Below are positions 1 to 13,960 of a stretch of DNA of 64,000 nt, piece by piece. The stretch is taken from NCBI RefSeq assembly GCF_043641665.1, contig NC_092180.1, positions 15,617,891-15,681,890 on the forward strand. Reading direction: 5' to 3'. The notes under the pieces were generated by a model. The model did not search any database and had not been told where the DNA came from. It saw nothing but the letters and a program-made list of their open reading frames with translations. The stretch's first letter is position 1. Every line of letters starts with the position of its first letter. The position numbers and the translations under genes are program-made. This DNA comes from Enoplosus armatus. Taxonomy: Eukaryota > Chordata > Actinopteri > Centrarchiformes > Enoplosidae.

Positions 1-1565
1 CATCTCAGGGACACAATCACATCTGTAAATATATAGAAACATACAGACGCTTTCATTTTGACTGGTTCTTTCAAATGTATCTGTGTGAAATGGCTTTAGA
101 AATGTGAGCCTCCTCTACTTTTTACTTTTTATGACATGTTATTACAAAGTTAGGAATCACAAAAAGAGAACGATTCTAACGTTTAATTGAACCACTTGAT
201 TTTACGGTGCCTTGTTATTGGTTATGCTCTGTTCCCCAAGCAGGTACCTCTGAGTATGACAGCAAAGGTGATTGTACTGTTGTTGTTCAAGGCCTTGAGC
301 TTTGAGGAACATTCCTGATGAATTTAGTCAAGCAAAAAGAGAGCGTATTCAATCATTTACTGTATGTGTAACTTACATATCCTATTAGCTTCTACGTTTT
401 AATATTTCGGTAGCAATGTTTCTGTTTATTCATGTTCATGTGCCAATATTAGCAATCTGCGTTTTCTATGAGACAAAACATGGTTTGGAATGACATTACT
501 GGCAACACAAGATATGTTAAATACACAATATAGAAAGTAGTCTGAAATTATGGTAAGACAGGTGATAATACTTGGGAAAATTAATAAAATCTTCCATATA
601 TAATAATAACAACAAGGTCTGCCCATTTACATTACCCATCATGTCCACTATTGTTGTCAGTTCACTGAAGATGCCTCTTATACTGCATAGAGTTCATTTC
701 AGTCCTGAAATACTGGTAAATTTATGATGACAAAAACAGACATTAACATTAATTATTAAAGGTGATGATTTAATGGTCATCAATTAATGATTGACATTAT
801 AGAAATATGCTGCTTTTCTCTGAATCTAATTTTGCCACCATTCACATGGTTAAGTATATCTGTTAAGCGTAACTGTGGTGTGAATTATAAAACAGTTATA
901 CAATAAAAAATGCCACTCATTTCTTAAAGCAGAATATATAGGATATAATATTTTATAGGCTATATAAATCAGATCTGTATCAATAGAAGGCGTGTACGCA
1001 GCTGTGTGTGAGTGTGGAGAGTGTGTGCATGCCTTATGGAGGTGCAAACAGCTGTCTGCTGGCTGATGCTGTGCCTTGCAATGTCAGAAACACTCATTTA
1101 TATGCACCTGGAGCAAAGATATCTCAAGCGTCTCTGTCTTATAATTCAAATCAAGCTGCCTATGTTACCATAGCCTGTAGATGTTCATTCGGGAAGGGCA
1201 CAGAGAAATAAACAAGGTAACGCAGCCCGAGTGGCTCTGACATTTAACTGAATTCTAATAGAAAGTGACAGGAGATTGACATTAAATGAAATTCATACAG
1301 GGCATCTAGAACGACCAATGTGTGAGGGACAAACAAATAGGGGGGAGAGCTGTTCACACAAACAGCGAGATGTTCTCTCACTTAAACAGAACAATAGAGA
1401 TGCGATTTACATATGCAGTTTCATATTTTCCCCAAACAATAAGCTATAAAAAACTGTGCTTATTACCAAAGTGTATCTTTTTTAATTCCTCACTGTTGGA
1501 CTGTTGTCTTTTACTTCGTCAAACTGCCCAGCGACTATAGATGTAAATTCGTTTTTAGTTATATC

Positions 1566-1615
1566 TGGTGCAATGCAAATGTATTGTGCATTGTCCCTGT
1601 TAAATAAACAATAAA
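1566..1615 (+). repeat. short LINE-tail-like fragment
   Basis: The text around gcattgtccctgttaaata resembles the terminal sequence of fish non-LTR retrotransposons that end in ...CCTGTTAAATAAACAAATAAA. A similar fragment lies at 10310-10362. It is too short to name a family. Confidence 0.35.
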
Positions 1616-1784
1616 AATTGTTTAAAAAAATGTTTTTTTAAATGAATTAAATTTTCGTTTTTTGTAGATCTGTGATCACTAACAAAATGTCAGAATATAA
1701 TGTCACCTTGAATTGCTCGGCTGCACAGGAGACACAGCTTCTCCTTGAATAGTGTAGAATGTCAGCCATCATGTCTTCTACTGT

Positions 1785-2130
1785 AGGTTACCATCTCCCA
1801 GTTTGGACTCGGGAGGCAGACACCCTCCCCACATTTAAGAGTAGGCTTAAGGTTTTCCTCTGTGATAAAACTTATAGTTAAGGCTGGCTCAGGTGAGCCC
1901 TGATTCCGTAGTACTGCTGCTATAGGCCTAGACTGCCATGATGCACTGAGCTCCTCTCTCCTCCTCTCCATCTGTACTTCTTATCCCATTAATGCATGTT
2001 GCTAACTCAACATCGTCTCTCTGTCGTAGCTGTGTGCTTTCTCGTCTCTCTCCTCTTTCCTTCTGTTGCTTTCTGCAGGTATTTCTGTCTCCGGAGCTGC
2101 AGAGTCTGGATCTATGACTGCAAGCCACTT
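1785..2130 (+). mobile_element. 3' fragment of an L2-clade-like LINE
   Basis: The sequence running from tttggactcgggaggcagac through ataggcctagactgcc and catgatgcactgagctcctc to the Ct-rich tail matches, from memory, the very common teleost L2-type LINE 3' region. Only the last ~350 bp are present, as expected for 5'-truncated retrotransposition. The short open frames in it are remnants. It lies in a tcf12 intron, antisense to that gene. Confidence 0.7.
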
Positions 2131-2350
2131 AATATTAATATTACCATCTACCATCTCTCTCTCTCTCTCTCATTTGAAGGCGTTGCACTGATATATTTTG
2201 GTGTATTTTTTTTCACTGATATTTCGTAGACTAAATGAATTATTTGATTAATTGGTTAATCATAGTATTGACCAATCACGTTTGAGCGACCTTTGGCTGC
2301 ATGCAGGTAAACAGTCCATGTGGAAGAGGAGGAACGCATTAGCTGAAATG

Positions 2351-2515
2351 CAATCTCCGAACCCATTGGCAATCGTCTGACGACTGTAAACAATGACCAG
2401 CGCACAGAAGCTAAACACCGATTTAGCCTCTGGGGGCAACGGCCAGTGTTTCGGGGCTACACTGGCCGTTGCCCCCAGAGGCTAAATCGTCGACAGCTGA
2501 TGGGTTCCGAGATTG
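2351..2515. repeat. perfect 31-bp hairpin nested in an outer inverted repeat
   Basis: Positions 2419-2449 and 2459-2489 are exact reverse complements (31 bp, 9-nt loop 2450-2458). Outside them, 2351-2366 (caatctccgaacccat) pairs with 2500-2515 (atgggttccgagattg) with one mismatch. The outer and inner arms are about 52 nt apart on the left but only about 10 nt apart on the right, so the structure is asymmetric. It could be a foldback/MITE remnant or a transcribed hairpin in tcf12 intronic RNA. Confidence 0.85.
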
Positions 2516-2789
2516 ATAAAGCTAAATCCCACAATAACATCAGATTCCACTGTTTTTTCCTGCCAACTGCATAACAGCCTTGGTTGGATTAAAAGAAATC
2601 AATTCCATCACCCATGAAAACATTAACCTGTCCTTTCTGTCACAGAGAAATCCGTCCATTACAGGTCATGCTACATGATAAGGTGAGACTAAAACATAGT
2701 GAATGTACCGCTTTGATGTAATGAGTGTTAAATGGTGTGCTGTGGAGCAGAAAGGTCATTCAGGGGCGTTAAGGTGTGGGTCATCTTAC

Positions 2790-5700
2790 CCGGGAGGACT
2801 CATAGGAGGGACTGGACTCGCCACCTGGGGCCCAAGACGCTTGGTTGGTCCGCTCCTCCATACCTGTCAGAGAGAGAGATGCACGACTCAGTCAGAAAGT
2901 CAAGATTACTCACATAGTTTGACGTACATACAGCATGTCCACAGTCTCTGAGTCTCCTCCTCTCACACAGACACGATGAAGAAGTAGTGAACAACTGAAT
3001 CACAAAGACAATACTGGTGATTGTGTGTTTTCAGTTTAAAACTACTGTGTTTCAAAGAGATGCACAGTAATTGTCTGGTGTCACATCACTTACAATCTGT
3101 CTTTCTTCAGGTTCCCTGAATGTTACTTTGAAAAGGCTCTTTTTTCTATGTCCAGTCTTTATAAATAATGGCAGTATTGGTGAAACCATTACTCAACTGA
3201 CAGAAAATGTATCGGCAACTATTTTGATATTGATTGAATTGATAAATCGTTCCTTCACTTTTCAAAATGCCAAACATTAGCTTTCACCAGCTTCTTAAAG
3301 TGCGTATTTTCTGCTTTTCTCAGTTTTATGTCATTGCAAATTAAATATCTTTTGGTTTTGAATTGTTGGCTGGATAAAAAAAGACATTTTGTTGGCATTT
3401 TCCTACACTTTCTGACATTTTAATAGAAAAAAGTGATTAATCAAGGAAATAATTGTCAGATTAATTGATGAAAAGAATCATTAGTTGAAAACAGTGACAG
3501 CAAAAACAACATGTCCGGCCAGCTGTTTAGCACATTACATTACCCAAAAACTGAGCTAAAACAAAACTTTGAACGGGAAACTTTGCAAAGCTATTTATTA
3601 ATCTGTGTGGGCCTCACAAACACAGTCATAATCAAATCCTGAGATGCACTTCCACTCTTCAAAGGTGATCTGCATAAAAGTTGGCAAGGACAGGCCTACT
3701 GTACGTTATATTTTTAGGTCTGATTAACATCTCACTCAAGTTCAAACTGTAATGCACAATGGGGATATGATTTTACAACTTAACTATGTTTTTCCCATTT
3801 GGAAATAATCAAGAAAAGTAATTAATTTCTTCAAATGTTCACACAAACAAATAATTTCCATGGCGTCATTTTGTTTGCTTTGCATGGCCAAAAATAAGCA
3901 CAGTTTTTTTCTGCTTCAATGTACCAAAAACACAACTTACAACTTTATTATTTGGCACTGATGTATGCCAGGCTTCTTCCAAACAGCTGAGCACTAAAAC
4001 TTGATAAAACTGATTTTTAAATTAAAGAAAACCTCTATGTTTCAAAAGTCAAAAAGATAAACAAATAAAATCAATAACTCCAACCAACTGCAAAGCAAGA
4101 CCATCTGGCATATATTGAACAATATAATATCTGATCTTTAGAATCTAATTTATGTGATATAGTCTGTAAACATATTTGAAGCCTCAATTGCTCTTGCTGT
4201 TTGAAACAATATTGTGTTGCAGTAAAAGCCAAAGTTATTGATTGTCCCTGTTCTAATTTCATCTGCCTCAGCAAAATGCAATACCATTTGTTCATTTTAG
4301 CTTCAAATAAAAAAATATCAGATTTAAAGAAATTGTGTATGCTCGGAAAAATAATAATATTGCAAGCAACAAAGAAAACTTTTCAACATTAAGAATATTT
4401 TTTACTTTAGAATCTAACAAATGATATGCACTGAGGTGAATCCATGCAGCAAGTTCCGACATACAATCCAAGAAACATAAGTTACACGACAAGCAACAAC
4501 AAGCAACTCCAATAAAAGCAGAAGTAGAGCCTGCACAGCAAAAAGCCTGTAAACACAGATCAAAACACGTCGACCAGTTCTCTGATTTGCAAAGTTAAAG
4601 TACAGCTCAACAAGCAGCTTAACAGAAAGACTACAGCTATTGATTCCCCTTCATTGGTACTTCTTATGTGTCACTAAGGATATTCATTTCAAACTAAGCA
4701 CTTCAATATTAAAGAGAAATGATGAAAAGGCTGTATGATGTGGTTCTGAGGTAAACCAAACTGAGATGTGATAAATCTCATAGACTGTGTAGATGATAGT
4801 TTTATAGTATTATACAAAATCCATTTCAACTGTCATGCTGCCAATCAGTTCTTCAGAAACTTAATTATAGACTTAACCAGAAAGTTGGAGACATTTCTCG
4901 AACAAGAAATCACGCTCCAGTGAGCAGAGTTGTAGATAAGTTTCACCTTGACAAACATGTTGTTTTGCTGCTAGCATACAGTTGATTCATTTCCTCTTTA
5001 AAAGACTTCATAATTACTGTTAAGGAAATATATAGACAATTGTCTCAGTTGCAGCTGTGTTATCACCCACATTCATAACAGTGATAGAGATACTTGTGTT
5101 ACTAATTTAACTGCTACTTGTGTTTCTAATAGCACATAGGTCTAAATTTTGGTACTGTGACAACACCAATGTGACATATTGTAGCCCAACTGAGGCCTTT
5201 TACACACTGAATGTAACAATGGTCAGTGTTTTCTCTCTGGGCCACTGGCTGTCATCTCGTCTGATTACCATCTCCCACCAGGGCTCAAGGGTCCCCTCTC
5301 TTCTCCGAGCACAGACAGGCAGCACAATAAGATTACTCACTGACACAAGAGGCAAAAGGGAAAAAACACACACAAATGCACAGGCTGTAATTTAGGTCTA
5401 ATGAATTGGCAGAACCACTGCTGCTCTACTGTTAAGTACTCTGTGGCAAAGATCCCAAAATCCTACAACAGGGAAAGGACTTCCATTCCCCTCGTTCAAT
5501 GTTATAAACAATATATGTGTATGAACAATGAATCAGATGACTGTGTGTAATGTTAAAAAACCCACAAAGAATTATTACCCATCTTTTAGCCTCTTTTAGC
5601 TCACTGTTTTGGTTTTACAGCCACACATACAGTACATAACGTGTCAAAAAAATCTCAATCAAAGATCAAAAAAAATAATAAACAATGATTATAAACAAAT

Positions 5701-8700
5701 TGCAGGTAGACAAAGTTGGCAAATATCTAATGATCATACATTCAGTTGACAGTTTATTAGGTATACCTTGATAAAACTAACGCAGTCTAACACAACAGTC
5801 CTGCAATAAATCGCACCCTCATGAAGGTTGTAATGTTTGGGTTTTGTTGACACTGTTTTATAGAGGTGTTGATTCAACTTTATGGTCATTTTGGAGGATG
5901 TAGGTGTTTATAATGTTTGTCCTCACTGTTTAAATCATTGAGGGTAGACTAAATATCAGAAACACCTTTCAGTTGTGGTTATTTTGTAACATTTATAGAT
6001 TAGAAGAAGAAACATAAGAATGTAATATTCTTGAACATCTGAAGAAGAAAATCTAATAAAACATATATTAGAGAACTAATATGGATTTTTGTAGGATTTA
6101 AGGACAGGATTTCTACGTTGGAAGACCGCGGGTGATATTTGCAGGTTTGGCTACATTTTGGGTCCCTTCCAAAAGGAAAAGGGTGAACTAGTGAACGTAA
6201 CAAAGCCTTAAACTAAAGATGGCTACACTAGAGGGAGACACGTTAGGGAAATGTTTTCCTGTTTTGCTTGGTCCCGTTCACGTCTTCCAACACTGCTTGA
6301 GGATTCATTATTATGCATTTACTTGACCTGTTCGGTCATGTCATCAAGTTTGTGATGGAACTTGCAGAGTGCAGGCCTATCAAAAAAGTACTTAACAACT
6401 ACAGAAATTATATTCAGCAGTTTCACTACAGGCCATATGGTGGATACATTTTGTATCCTTGAATGTCCTGACAGTATGTTGACCCTCAAGAATTTTTATA
6501 TCCAGCATAAATTATAGGTGTACCAACAGTATTTGTACTGCTGAGATGTCAGGATTCAGCACACACAAGAAATTTAAGTCGGATTAATTAAATCTGTAAC
6601 TAAAGCTGCCCTGACATCTATTCGTTATAACACATTTCTTTGCCACAATATAAAACCTGTCTGCTGAGGGAAACATGTCTCCTAATATGTGGCTGTTTTT
6701 TAAGTTCATGTGCACAGGCATTATTCAGAAGAGTGACCTTGATTATGCAGGTGAATTATCAGGTCATTCTGCTATACGGTTTTCTCCATAACATCTATGC
6801 ATGAAAACAAAAAGATACATGCTGAATGATGTGGTCGATTCCAAAACATCAAGATGAATAAAACTGGTGTAATGATGCCATCCTTATCCATACAATTGTA
6901 AAAGTCCTGTAACCCTGTGGTAATGGTTTGACGGACAGAGCTTAACAGACTCCTCCTTTTTCACTGTCTCTGCTGCGCCATTCATAAACAGCAGCACCCT
7001 CCCCAAGCTCCCAGTTCAGCAAGAAGTCATCCAACAAAAAGACTGAGGTCTTCTCTGTAGAAATAAAATAGGACTTGTTTCAGTGACCCTGATAAAATAC
7101 TGATGAGAGATCATGCAATGTGACTTACTGATATTTGGCTAAATAAATACCTGATAAATATCAGGTTGTTCATTCACAATTTCACCACCGGTGATACTGC
7201 CTCATGTCAGTATCTAATCTATAGATGTAACCTGTTTGGTTTGATTAAAACAAACTGCGTTTCCCCATTTGTTTGGGCTGGCTGTCAATCGAATTCTGGT
7301 ACAATAATCCCCCCGTAATGTTGCAGCAAGTCGCCTCTTTTTCATCCCGTTAATACTCAATTAATACTCATCATCAGTTGTTTCTTTGTGAGCTCTTTGT
7401 GACACCAGAGAACATGAATAAACACGTAAGAAGCATTAAAGTGCAGCATGACTTTCTGTCAGACACCAGAATTTGATTTTCTCTCGTGGGTCCATGTGGC
7501 ACTGATGATGCAGGACAACATCAACAAAACTGTCCAATCAGTGAGCTGCCTGTCAGCCTGTATGACTTCATGGTTTACTCCTCTTGGTTTGTTTGTAAAA
7601 AAAAAAGTCAGTTTGGTTTGAACACAAACTGGACAAGACCAAATGAACCGAACTACAGGTGTGAAAGCCTTAATCACATCACCATAGCACACACATTGTG
7701 GATTAAATGATTGATTTACCAGTGTCTTTATTGGTGACGATATCAATTAATACATACATAGAAAGTAGAGTGATGGTCTATTTTTTTGACTCATGAGAAT
7801 TGGATCGGTTTATGATTTAGAATAGATGTTTGGTTTTATTCAATTGGAAGTTGAATTGTATGTTTTATATGAAGGAAAGAGCAAGAGAGAGAGCAAGAGA
7901 GAGCAAGAGAGAGAGAGCGAGAGAGAGAGAGATTACAGATTAAACCAAATTGGCTCTGAATGATACAGAACATTATAGTAAAACATAGTTATAACATAGT
8001 CAAAAGCTCCAACATGGTTGGATACTTTCATTCTTAAAACACATGCTCACAAAACCCAAGATGTAAAATCAGGCAATACAAAACATCACATATTTACAAC
8101 AACTTCAACATCAAAATGTAAACTGCATAACAACATAAACACAGAAACCCAACTGGTGCTTTAATATCATTAAATACATTCAGACACAAGGATCAACGTC
8201 ATCTATGAACTTTGATTGAATCTAAAAAATCCAATTCCTTCTGAGATCACAGACTTCCTGTCACTCAACAACAGTTGGCAGAAAAAACTACAGACCTAAA
8301 GGTGTGAGAGGAAAAAAACAAAACAAAAAAAGGGCTTCTGGTCCGGGAGGCATCTTGACTAAAATGAGAAATGAGAAATGTCAGTCATTTAAAAACGAGT
8401 TAACCTGATTCCCAGCACAAATACGTTTCCTACGACCCAAAATAAGTGAACCATCCTCAGGCACAAATACAGTGAGGGAGGGTTATTATATACGTTTGAT
8501 GAGAATATGAAAATACATATGTGTGTAACTACTTTCTGTAGTGTAATTAGTTTTAGACCTGCTTTCTAAAAGAACATAATTTCTTACACCTAAATCATGT
8601 CAGCTTTATGCCACTATGTCACACCACAGACCACATTCACAGTCTGGTAAGTTTAACTGATGTAAACAAATGCAACATACACCCCTGCTTCGCTGACTTA

Positions 8701-11682
8701 CAGAGAGCTTTCAGCTTTATTTGGCATAATAGTTTCCTGTATAAATGAACTGAGAGCAGTACTAACGGTAAAACCAATGACTGCATCAAACACATGTATA
8801 CAAATAATGAACGTGAAGTAAAGAAAGACTGGACTGAGAAGAGCCAAACAGTTTTCACAGGGACACAGGGTCAGAGGGTCAGACAGGGTATATATACACA
8901 CACACACACACTATATACTAACTTGCCATCATTTAGAGCAATTTCCTGGAGAAAGTAACATCCCTCTTATTTGCAGAGAGTCAGAGACAGAGAGAGAGTC
9001 ATGTAACAACACTGGCTATGAAACAAATATGACTATTATGATCTATTATGATGGACGACAGTGAGTAAGAAACTGAACACCCAACTATCAACAGTATTTT
9101 TTTAAACTTAAGTTTGAACTTTTTAAACAAGCATATAAAAATCATCAAGAAAAAGACAGAAAAGAAAAGGTGTTACCAGAATGGAAAATAAATGTCAATG
9201 CATGCCGAGATAGACTGAATCATTACAGCCTGAAAGTGTTCGTACACAAATGCGGCGTTTTAGTTATTGAGACACTCTCGGAGGGTTTCACAAATCAACA
9301 TGCACTGCTAAGTTGCAACTAACAGCTACTACTATTTTTTACTAATTTTCATTAAGACATAAACTTGTTGTTGCTTCATGTGCTGGAGAACAATGGTAAC
9401 TATCTCAGGTTTTCACATTGAATTTATTGAATTTACTTATTCAATTAAACCTCTAATTCACGGACAAAAGGTGAATCTGTAAGACCATCATAAAGGATAT
9501 TTTCAGTGTTGATGAATAATTTGATTGTTTGTAGCCAGTATTGAGTATTGACTCACATCACATGGGACTGCAGCCCAGGTCCTGTGTTCTGGCTCTTTGT
9601 AGCTGTTTATTTTAATTATTTTGGGACCCAACTGACTGACAAACCAACCTACACTAGCTGCTGGTCACAGCTAACAAATGTACCACTACATACCACTAAA
9701 TGATAATTACCCCTTCAACAGCAGATATCCGCTGGCCCACTACACTAAAAAGTCAATGGTCTCATCAAATTTGCATCATCAACACAGCTGGAAGGGAGAA
9801 ATGATGAATCTCTGTTAGAGCCACTTTGGGTATTTTTTCCAATCCGTCTTTCTCTGGCACTCTTTTGAGGGGTCTTGCCAGTCCCACTCTGCCTCAATTA
9901 TCTGGCTATGCCCAGCTGAGATGCAATAATCCAAACTCTCATTCCCTGCAATTTCCACACTTCTGTCTGCACACTCACTTGCCTTATGTTCACAATCACT
10001 TATGTAGCTACTTCTTCCCCTACCTTGAGGATTAGAGACACAGGAGGCTGAAGGAAGGAGGGATTTACCCACTACTGGCCTGATACACTCTAAGGTGCCC
10101 AGTTCATATTGACATCATCATTTCTTACATGACAAAGGTTTCATTTAGTTTCGTTTAGTTTTTCAAGACATACCTACATTGAAATGCATGCTTGCAGACG
10201 CAGACAGGCTCTTATTAGCTTTGATATTAATTCATCGCAGATATATCGGGATATCGTATCGGGAAACAAGAAATTGCAGTACAGAAATGCTATCTAGCTA
10301 ACTCTGGGAAAGTCAATGAATGTCCATTGTTCCTGTTAAATAAACAAATAAAATAAAATAAATAAACTAGGTTTGAGAAATTGTCTCCATTACAAAGTGT
10401 GTCCACCAGAGAGCACTGACATGTTCATTTTTACACAATCAATACTTAAAAAAAAAAACAGTATCAAGATTGTTTATGTTGTTTTTTTGTCAAAACAAAT
10501 TACCATCAGCTGATACAAGATTTGTATCAGGAAAAAACATGGTATATTTAATATCTGTAGGTAATATGTGTAAGTTATTGGCACTCTGGACCAAGATCGG
10601 CCATAAAAACACTAAAAGCTAAAAATAACAAATTAATTCTTTTGATGCCCGGCACAGATTTATCTTCTGACCACCAACACAGAAACAATCATCCAATCCA
10701 CAAAATACCAAACTTCTTCTTTGATACATTTAATGTTTTGGATTCTGTTGAAGTTTCAAGGCGGTCTTCATTACATTGGGGTAATATTTAAGATCAGATT
10801 TGCCATTTACCATGCATTTAGATATTTGAGGCTGAAAAACACTGCAAACCACAAGCATTCAACTGTCATTTCACACTGCAATTCAGTACAGAAGAAATTT
10901 CATCAGTGTTTTCCTTAAAACAAAATGTATATAATTATAATAGATATTTGATTTTTAGAGAAAATATACGGCACACTATTTTACAGTTTAACATGGGGAA
11001 AAAAATTATAAATAAAACCATTAACTTGAATTAGACTATGTATCTTTTTTCCAGTCCTGTCCAAATTTTTTGAAATATTTTCTGTTGGAAGTTGTACAAA
11101 ACAACAGTCCGCATTTAGACTTTGTTACGCCTCTAAAAGGACAAAGCTGGTCACCAGACAACACACAGCCATGACAATGAGCTTTGGCTGCAACACACAG
11201 TTCTCCTGACATTCTGTTCTGCTCCAAACAAAAAAGCACCGTGCTGATGCTGGTCTATTTTAGAAGTCACCGAGTGCAAAGACCCAGCCTAAAGGTGTCT
11301 GTCCACATCTTACTATATTAAATCAGAAAGCACAGAGCAATGCCTTGTCAATACAGCTCATGGATGACATTGATGTTTGAGATCGCACACGTGATGGTCA
11401 AACGAGTTCACTCTACAGCAATTTCTGAGCCTACAGTTAGTGGTGTTGCTGTACTGCATCATATCTAAAAGGTGTATTTAATATTTTGTCTACAGGTTAA
11501 TAAAAAAACACCTCTAATGTGATTCTAAAAAACAACCAGAACAATGATAGTCTGAAGCCTTTGTGTCATTAATACATAATATGAACATCTTTGTGGGAAC
11601 CTCACCAGGAAGGTGTGACTTTACTTAAAAACCCACACCAGTTTGACAAGGGTTTCCTTGTCATTGGTTTTACTTTAAGAGA

Positions 11683-11722
<40 letters not shown>

Positions 11723-12939
11723 TCCTCCTCACTTGAATGATTAGGTATTCATCCTCACAACTCCATAGTTCATGTGTGACAGCTCAGTTCTTGTTTCTTT
11801 GTCTTTTCGTTCAGTTTCCACTAAGCGTGCGTCTTTCGTTTCACAGACAACTGACTACAACGAGGCTTTGTGGATGCACACAAAACATGCTTTCAGAAAA
11901 CATAATGCCTGATTGTTGACTTTCTCTAGTAGCACATCAGACAATAGATGTGCTTCGGATTAATGTCCAGTAGCATTTATGGCTAGGAAGCTATCGAGAA
12001 GCATGAACTCTTACACAAACCTGTTTAAAATCAAAGATACTCATAGATAAACAAAAAAAGAGGAGGACTTTCAGAGGGACAGACCAATTACCAAACTGCT
12101 GCTAACTCAATGAGAGGATTTCTCACAATCCCACTAAACTACATTACAATTCAGCTCCAGTTCTTTTTGTGTTCACACTCAAACATATTAACTGACCTGA
12201 TTCTACATCTGCCTCCAACACACATCACAACAAAACCTCATAACAGTTAACAACACACCTTGATCAAAGCAGCCGAAACATGCCTGATTTGTGCATCTGA
12301 CAGTAAGGTAAAACACACTGCGATACACCACATTTACACACATCTACGACCTAAACCGTGCTTTGTTCTTTACTACAGCAGTCCTCTATAATTCCAGGAG
12401 GAGATCTTATGTTTCAAGCACCAGATGTGAACAGCGCAGACTCAAACACAAGAGGAGGGAAAAGAATCACATGCAATGCAAGACTGAGAACTGAGACCAT
12501 ATCAGAGGGTTTGTTGAAGTAGGTCTGAGGGATCAGGTCCTACCTGCTGCACTGAACTGACTGCTTCCAAGTGTGGTGGGCCTGTTTTTCCCTCCGCCTA
12601 CAGGTGGAGAGAACATCTGACGGGAAGAATATGAACATACACCTACAATTAGAGCAAAGACTAAACAGTGTACAAGCAACCATTCATATTATCAGCTGCA
12701 ATAATCCTGAAAGCTGTTCATGATTTTCAAAAATCAAGGACAGTTTGTAAAAATCTTATTGGTCAACACTTGTATGAATTGATCTATTAGTCATGTTTCA
12801 GCCTATTTGACTGCAAAGCACCAAGTGGTAAAATAAAATTAAAAAAAGAGCGAAAAACACATCCTACCGCACTAAAATCCAGCAGGTCACTTAATTCCTT
12901 GTCTGTTCCGAGAGCGGCAATCCGCTGCTGAGGATTCAT
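2790..12939 (-). CDS. tcf12: TCF12 (HEB) bHLH transcription factor, first three coding exons, partial
   Basis: This is the 5' part of the class I bHLH (E-protein) factor that heterodimerises with tissue-specific bHLH proteins and binds E-boxes in the nucleus. Coding exons, read on the minus strand, are 12939-12868 (24 codons), 12616-12544 and 2863-2790; phases 0, 1 and 0 agree and all borders are GT-AG. Exon 1 reads MNPQQRIAALGTDKELSDLL and ends LDFSA, exon 2 begins MFSPPVGGGKNRPTTLG, and exon 3 reads GMEERTNQASW...SSPSYESSR. All align with the human HEB N-terminus, which contains the LDFS-type AD1 activation motif that recruits co-activators. The acceptor at 12949-12950 implies at least one 5' untranslated exon upstream. 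The bHLH domain and most of the protein are outside the window. Confidence 0.93.
5745..5962 (+). repeat. dispersed fish repeat, copy 1
   Basis: The text from agtttattaggtataccttg through cagtcctgcaataaat to ggtgttgattcaac and attttggaggatgtag recurs at 39955-40280, once direct and once as an inverted partial copy. The start resembles a widespread teleost repeat that begins TTTATTAGGTACACC. It has no coding capacity and is likely a nonautonomous DNA element. Confidence 0.65.
7880..7932 (+). repeat. GA-rich microsatellite
   Basis: A purine tract of (GA)n is interrupted at intervals by CA, giving three gagcaagaga-type units and then pure GA. Confidence 0.9.
8895..8911 (+). repeat. short (CA)n microsatellite
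   Basis: A (CA)n run is preceded by a short TATATA stretch. Confidence 0.85.
10310..10362 (+). repeat. short LINE-tail-like fragment, second copy
   Basis: The text ccattgttcctgttaaata followed by (AAATA)n-like A-rich sequence resembles the piece at 1566-1615. The tandem A-rich end fits a retrotransposon 3' terminus. Confidence 0.35.
11686..11720 (+). repeat. (CA)n microsatellite
   Basis: This is an uninterrupted CA dinucleotide run of about 17 units. Confidence 0.95.
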
Positions 12940-12948
12940 CCTGGCGAT

Positions 12949-13960
12949 CTAGAAACCTGAAGATAAAACACAGTCCATCAGGTCACATCTCTGCTGGTTT
13001 ATTCAACAGCGGGGACGGACGAGTGCCACAGGACACGACCAATGCCACGAGAGGTATTTGTTATGGATGCAGAATAAAGAGCATCACTGTGAAGAAGTAA
13101 AGTTGGCTCTGGCGCTGAATCATTCAGAGACACCGACAGCTTGGCCGCATTATAACTGATCAAATGGCGCAAACACTTAGTTCGCACACGTTGAGTTTCT
13201 TCCTTCACTGCGTTTATTTAAAAAGAGAGATATGGTTGAATCGCTCTGACCTGCAGTATTATTGCAGTAACAGTGTTTCTCACTACTGGTAAGACATTTA
13301 TGTAACTCGCTGATTAAGCTCTCACTGACCATGTTAATGTCAGTGATTTATGAGGCAGGTTTGTACAAGAATAACGGCGGTTAACGTTAGCTGAGGCTCC
13401 TAACGTCACTTAGCTAGCTGGCTACCGCTAGCTGCAGTTACTGGTTCATATGCATTGACAAGCGCGAGCGACCTGCAACCAGCGGCAGCGGTTTTAGTCA
13501 GTGTAGACATTAGTACAAGGCAGACTATGCCGTGCTAACGAGTGAAACATACATAACAGACTGGGTCGAAATAAGTAACCTTGCCAAACAAATATTGCAA
13601 GTAACAGTCCACAGCTCCAGAATACAAAACGCAATGATGGTCTTTCTCAACTCCCAACTTATTTCACAGGTCCGACAGCGTTTCGGCAAACTCCCTCTGA
13701 TATTTTACCTTTTTTCCGATTAAAATCCCGACTAGGGTGATCTGGTGAAGGCCCGTTTTCTTGCAGCACGCCTCAAAACAGCGAAATGTGGGTTTAAACG
13801 ACAATAACTAGGAAAATATCCTCTATATATATCAGTTACGAGTTTCCCTTAGGCAGACATTTTTTGCTTTGCGAGAGCCTCAGCACCACGATGACACTGG
13901 TTATTGTATCCCTCCGCCGAGCACAGTGACATGATGGTCCCACACAGCGGGAGATGCTGC
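12949..13960 (-). promoter_or_regulatory. tcf12 5' flank: likely untranslated exon(s) and promoter
   Basis: The splice acceptor 10 bases before the tcf12 ATG means transcription starts further right. Between 13200 and 13960 the DNA has more CpG than its surroundings and contains several GTTAGC/GCTAGC motifs (13380-13436), like other gene starts in this window. The exact transcription start and the 5' exon donor cannot be fixed from sequence alone. Confidence 0.45.

Larger units (their letters stand above)
1..2789. other. tcf12 intron (downstream of the third coding exon), no further exon seen
   Basis: This stretch follows the last visible tcf12 coding exon on the minus strand. I looked for the next expected tcf12 exon (human GFTDSPHYSDH-type sequence) and did not find it, so the rest of the gene lies beyond the left edge. 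The region holds a LINE 3' fragment near 1785-2130 and a striking inverted repeat at 2351-2515. I see no other gene. Confidence 0.6.
2864..12543. other. large tcf12 intron, 9.7 kb, repeats only
   Basis: The intron between coding exons 2 and 3 is AT-rich. I find microsatellites (7880-7932, 8895-8911, 11686-11720), a dispersed repeat at 5745-5962 and a LINE-tail-like piece at 10310. No convincing coding exon or RNA gene was seen on either strand. Any enhancers cannot be recognised without alignment to other fish. Confidence 0.6.

Noticed and set aside
1008..1540. Small plus-strand frames near the left edge.
   Set aside because: No homology, no splice context, inside a tcf12 intron.
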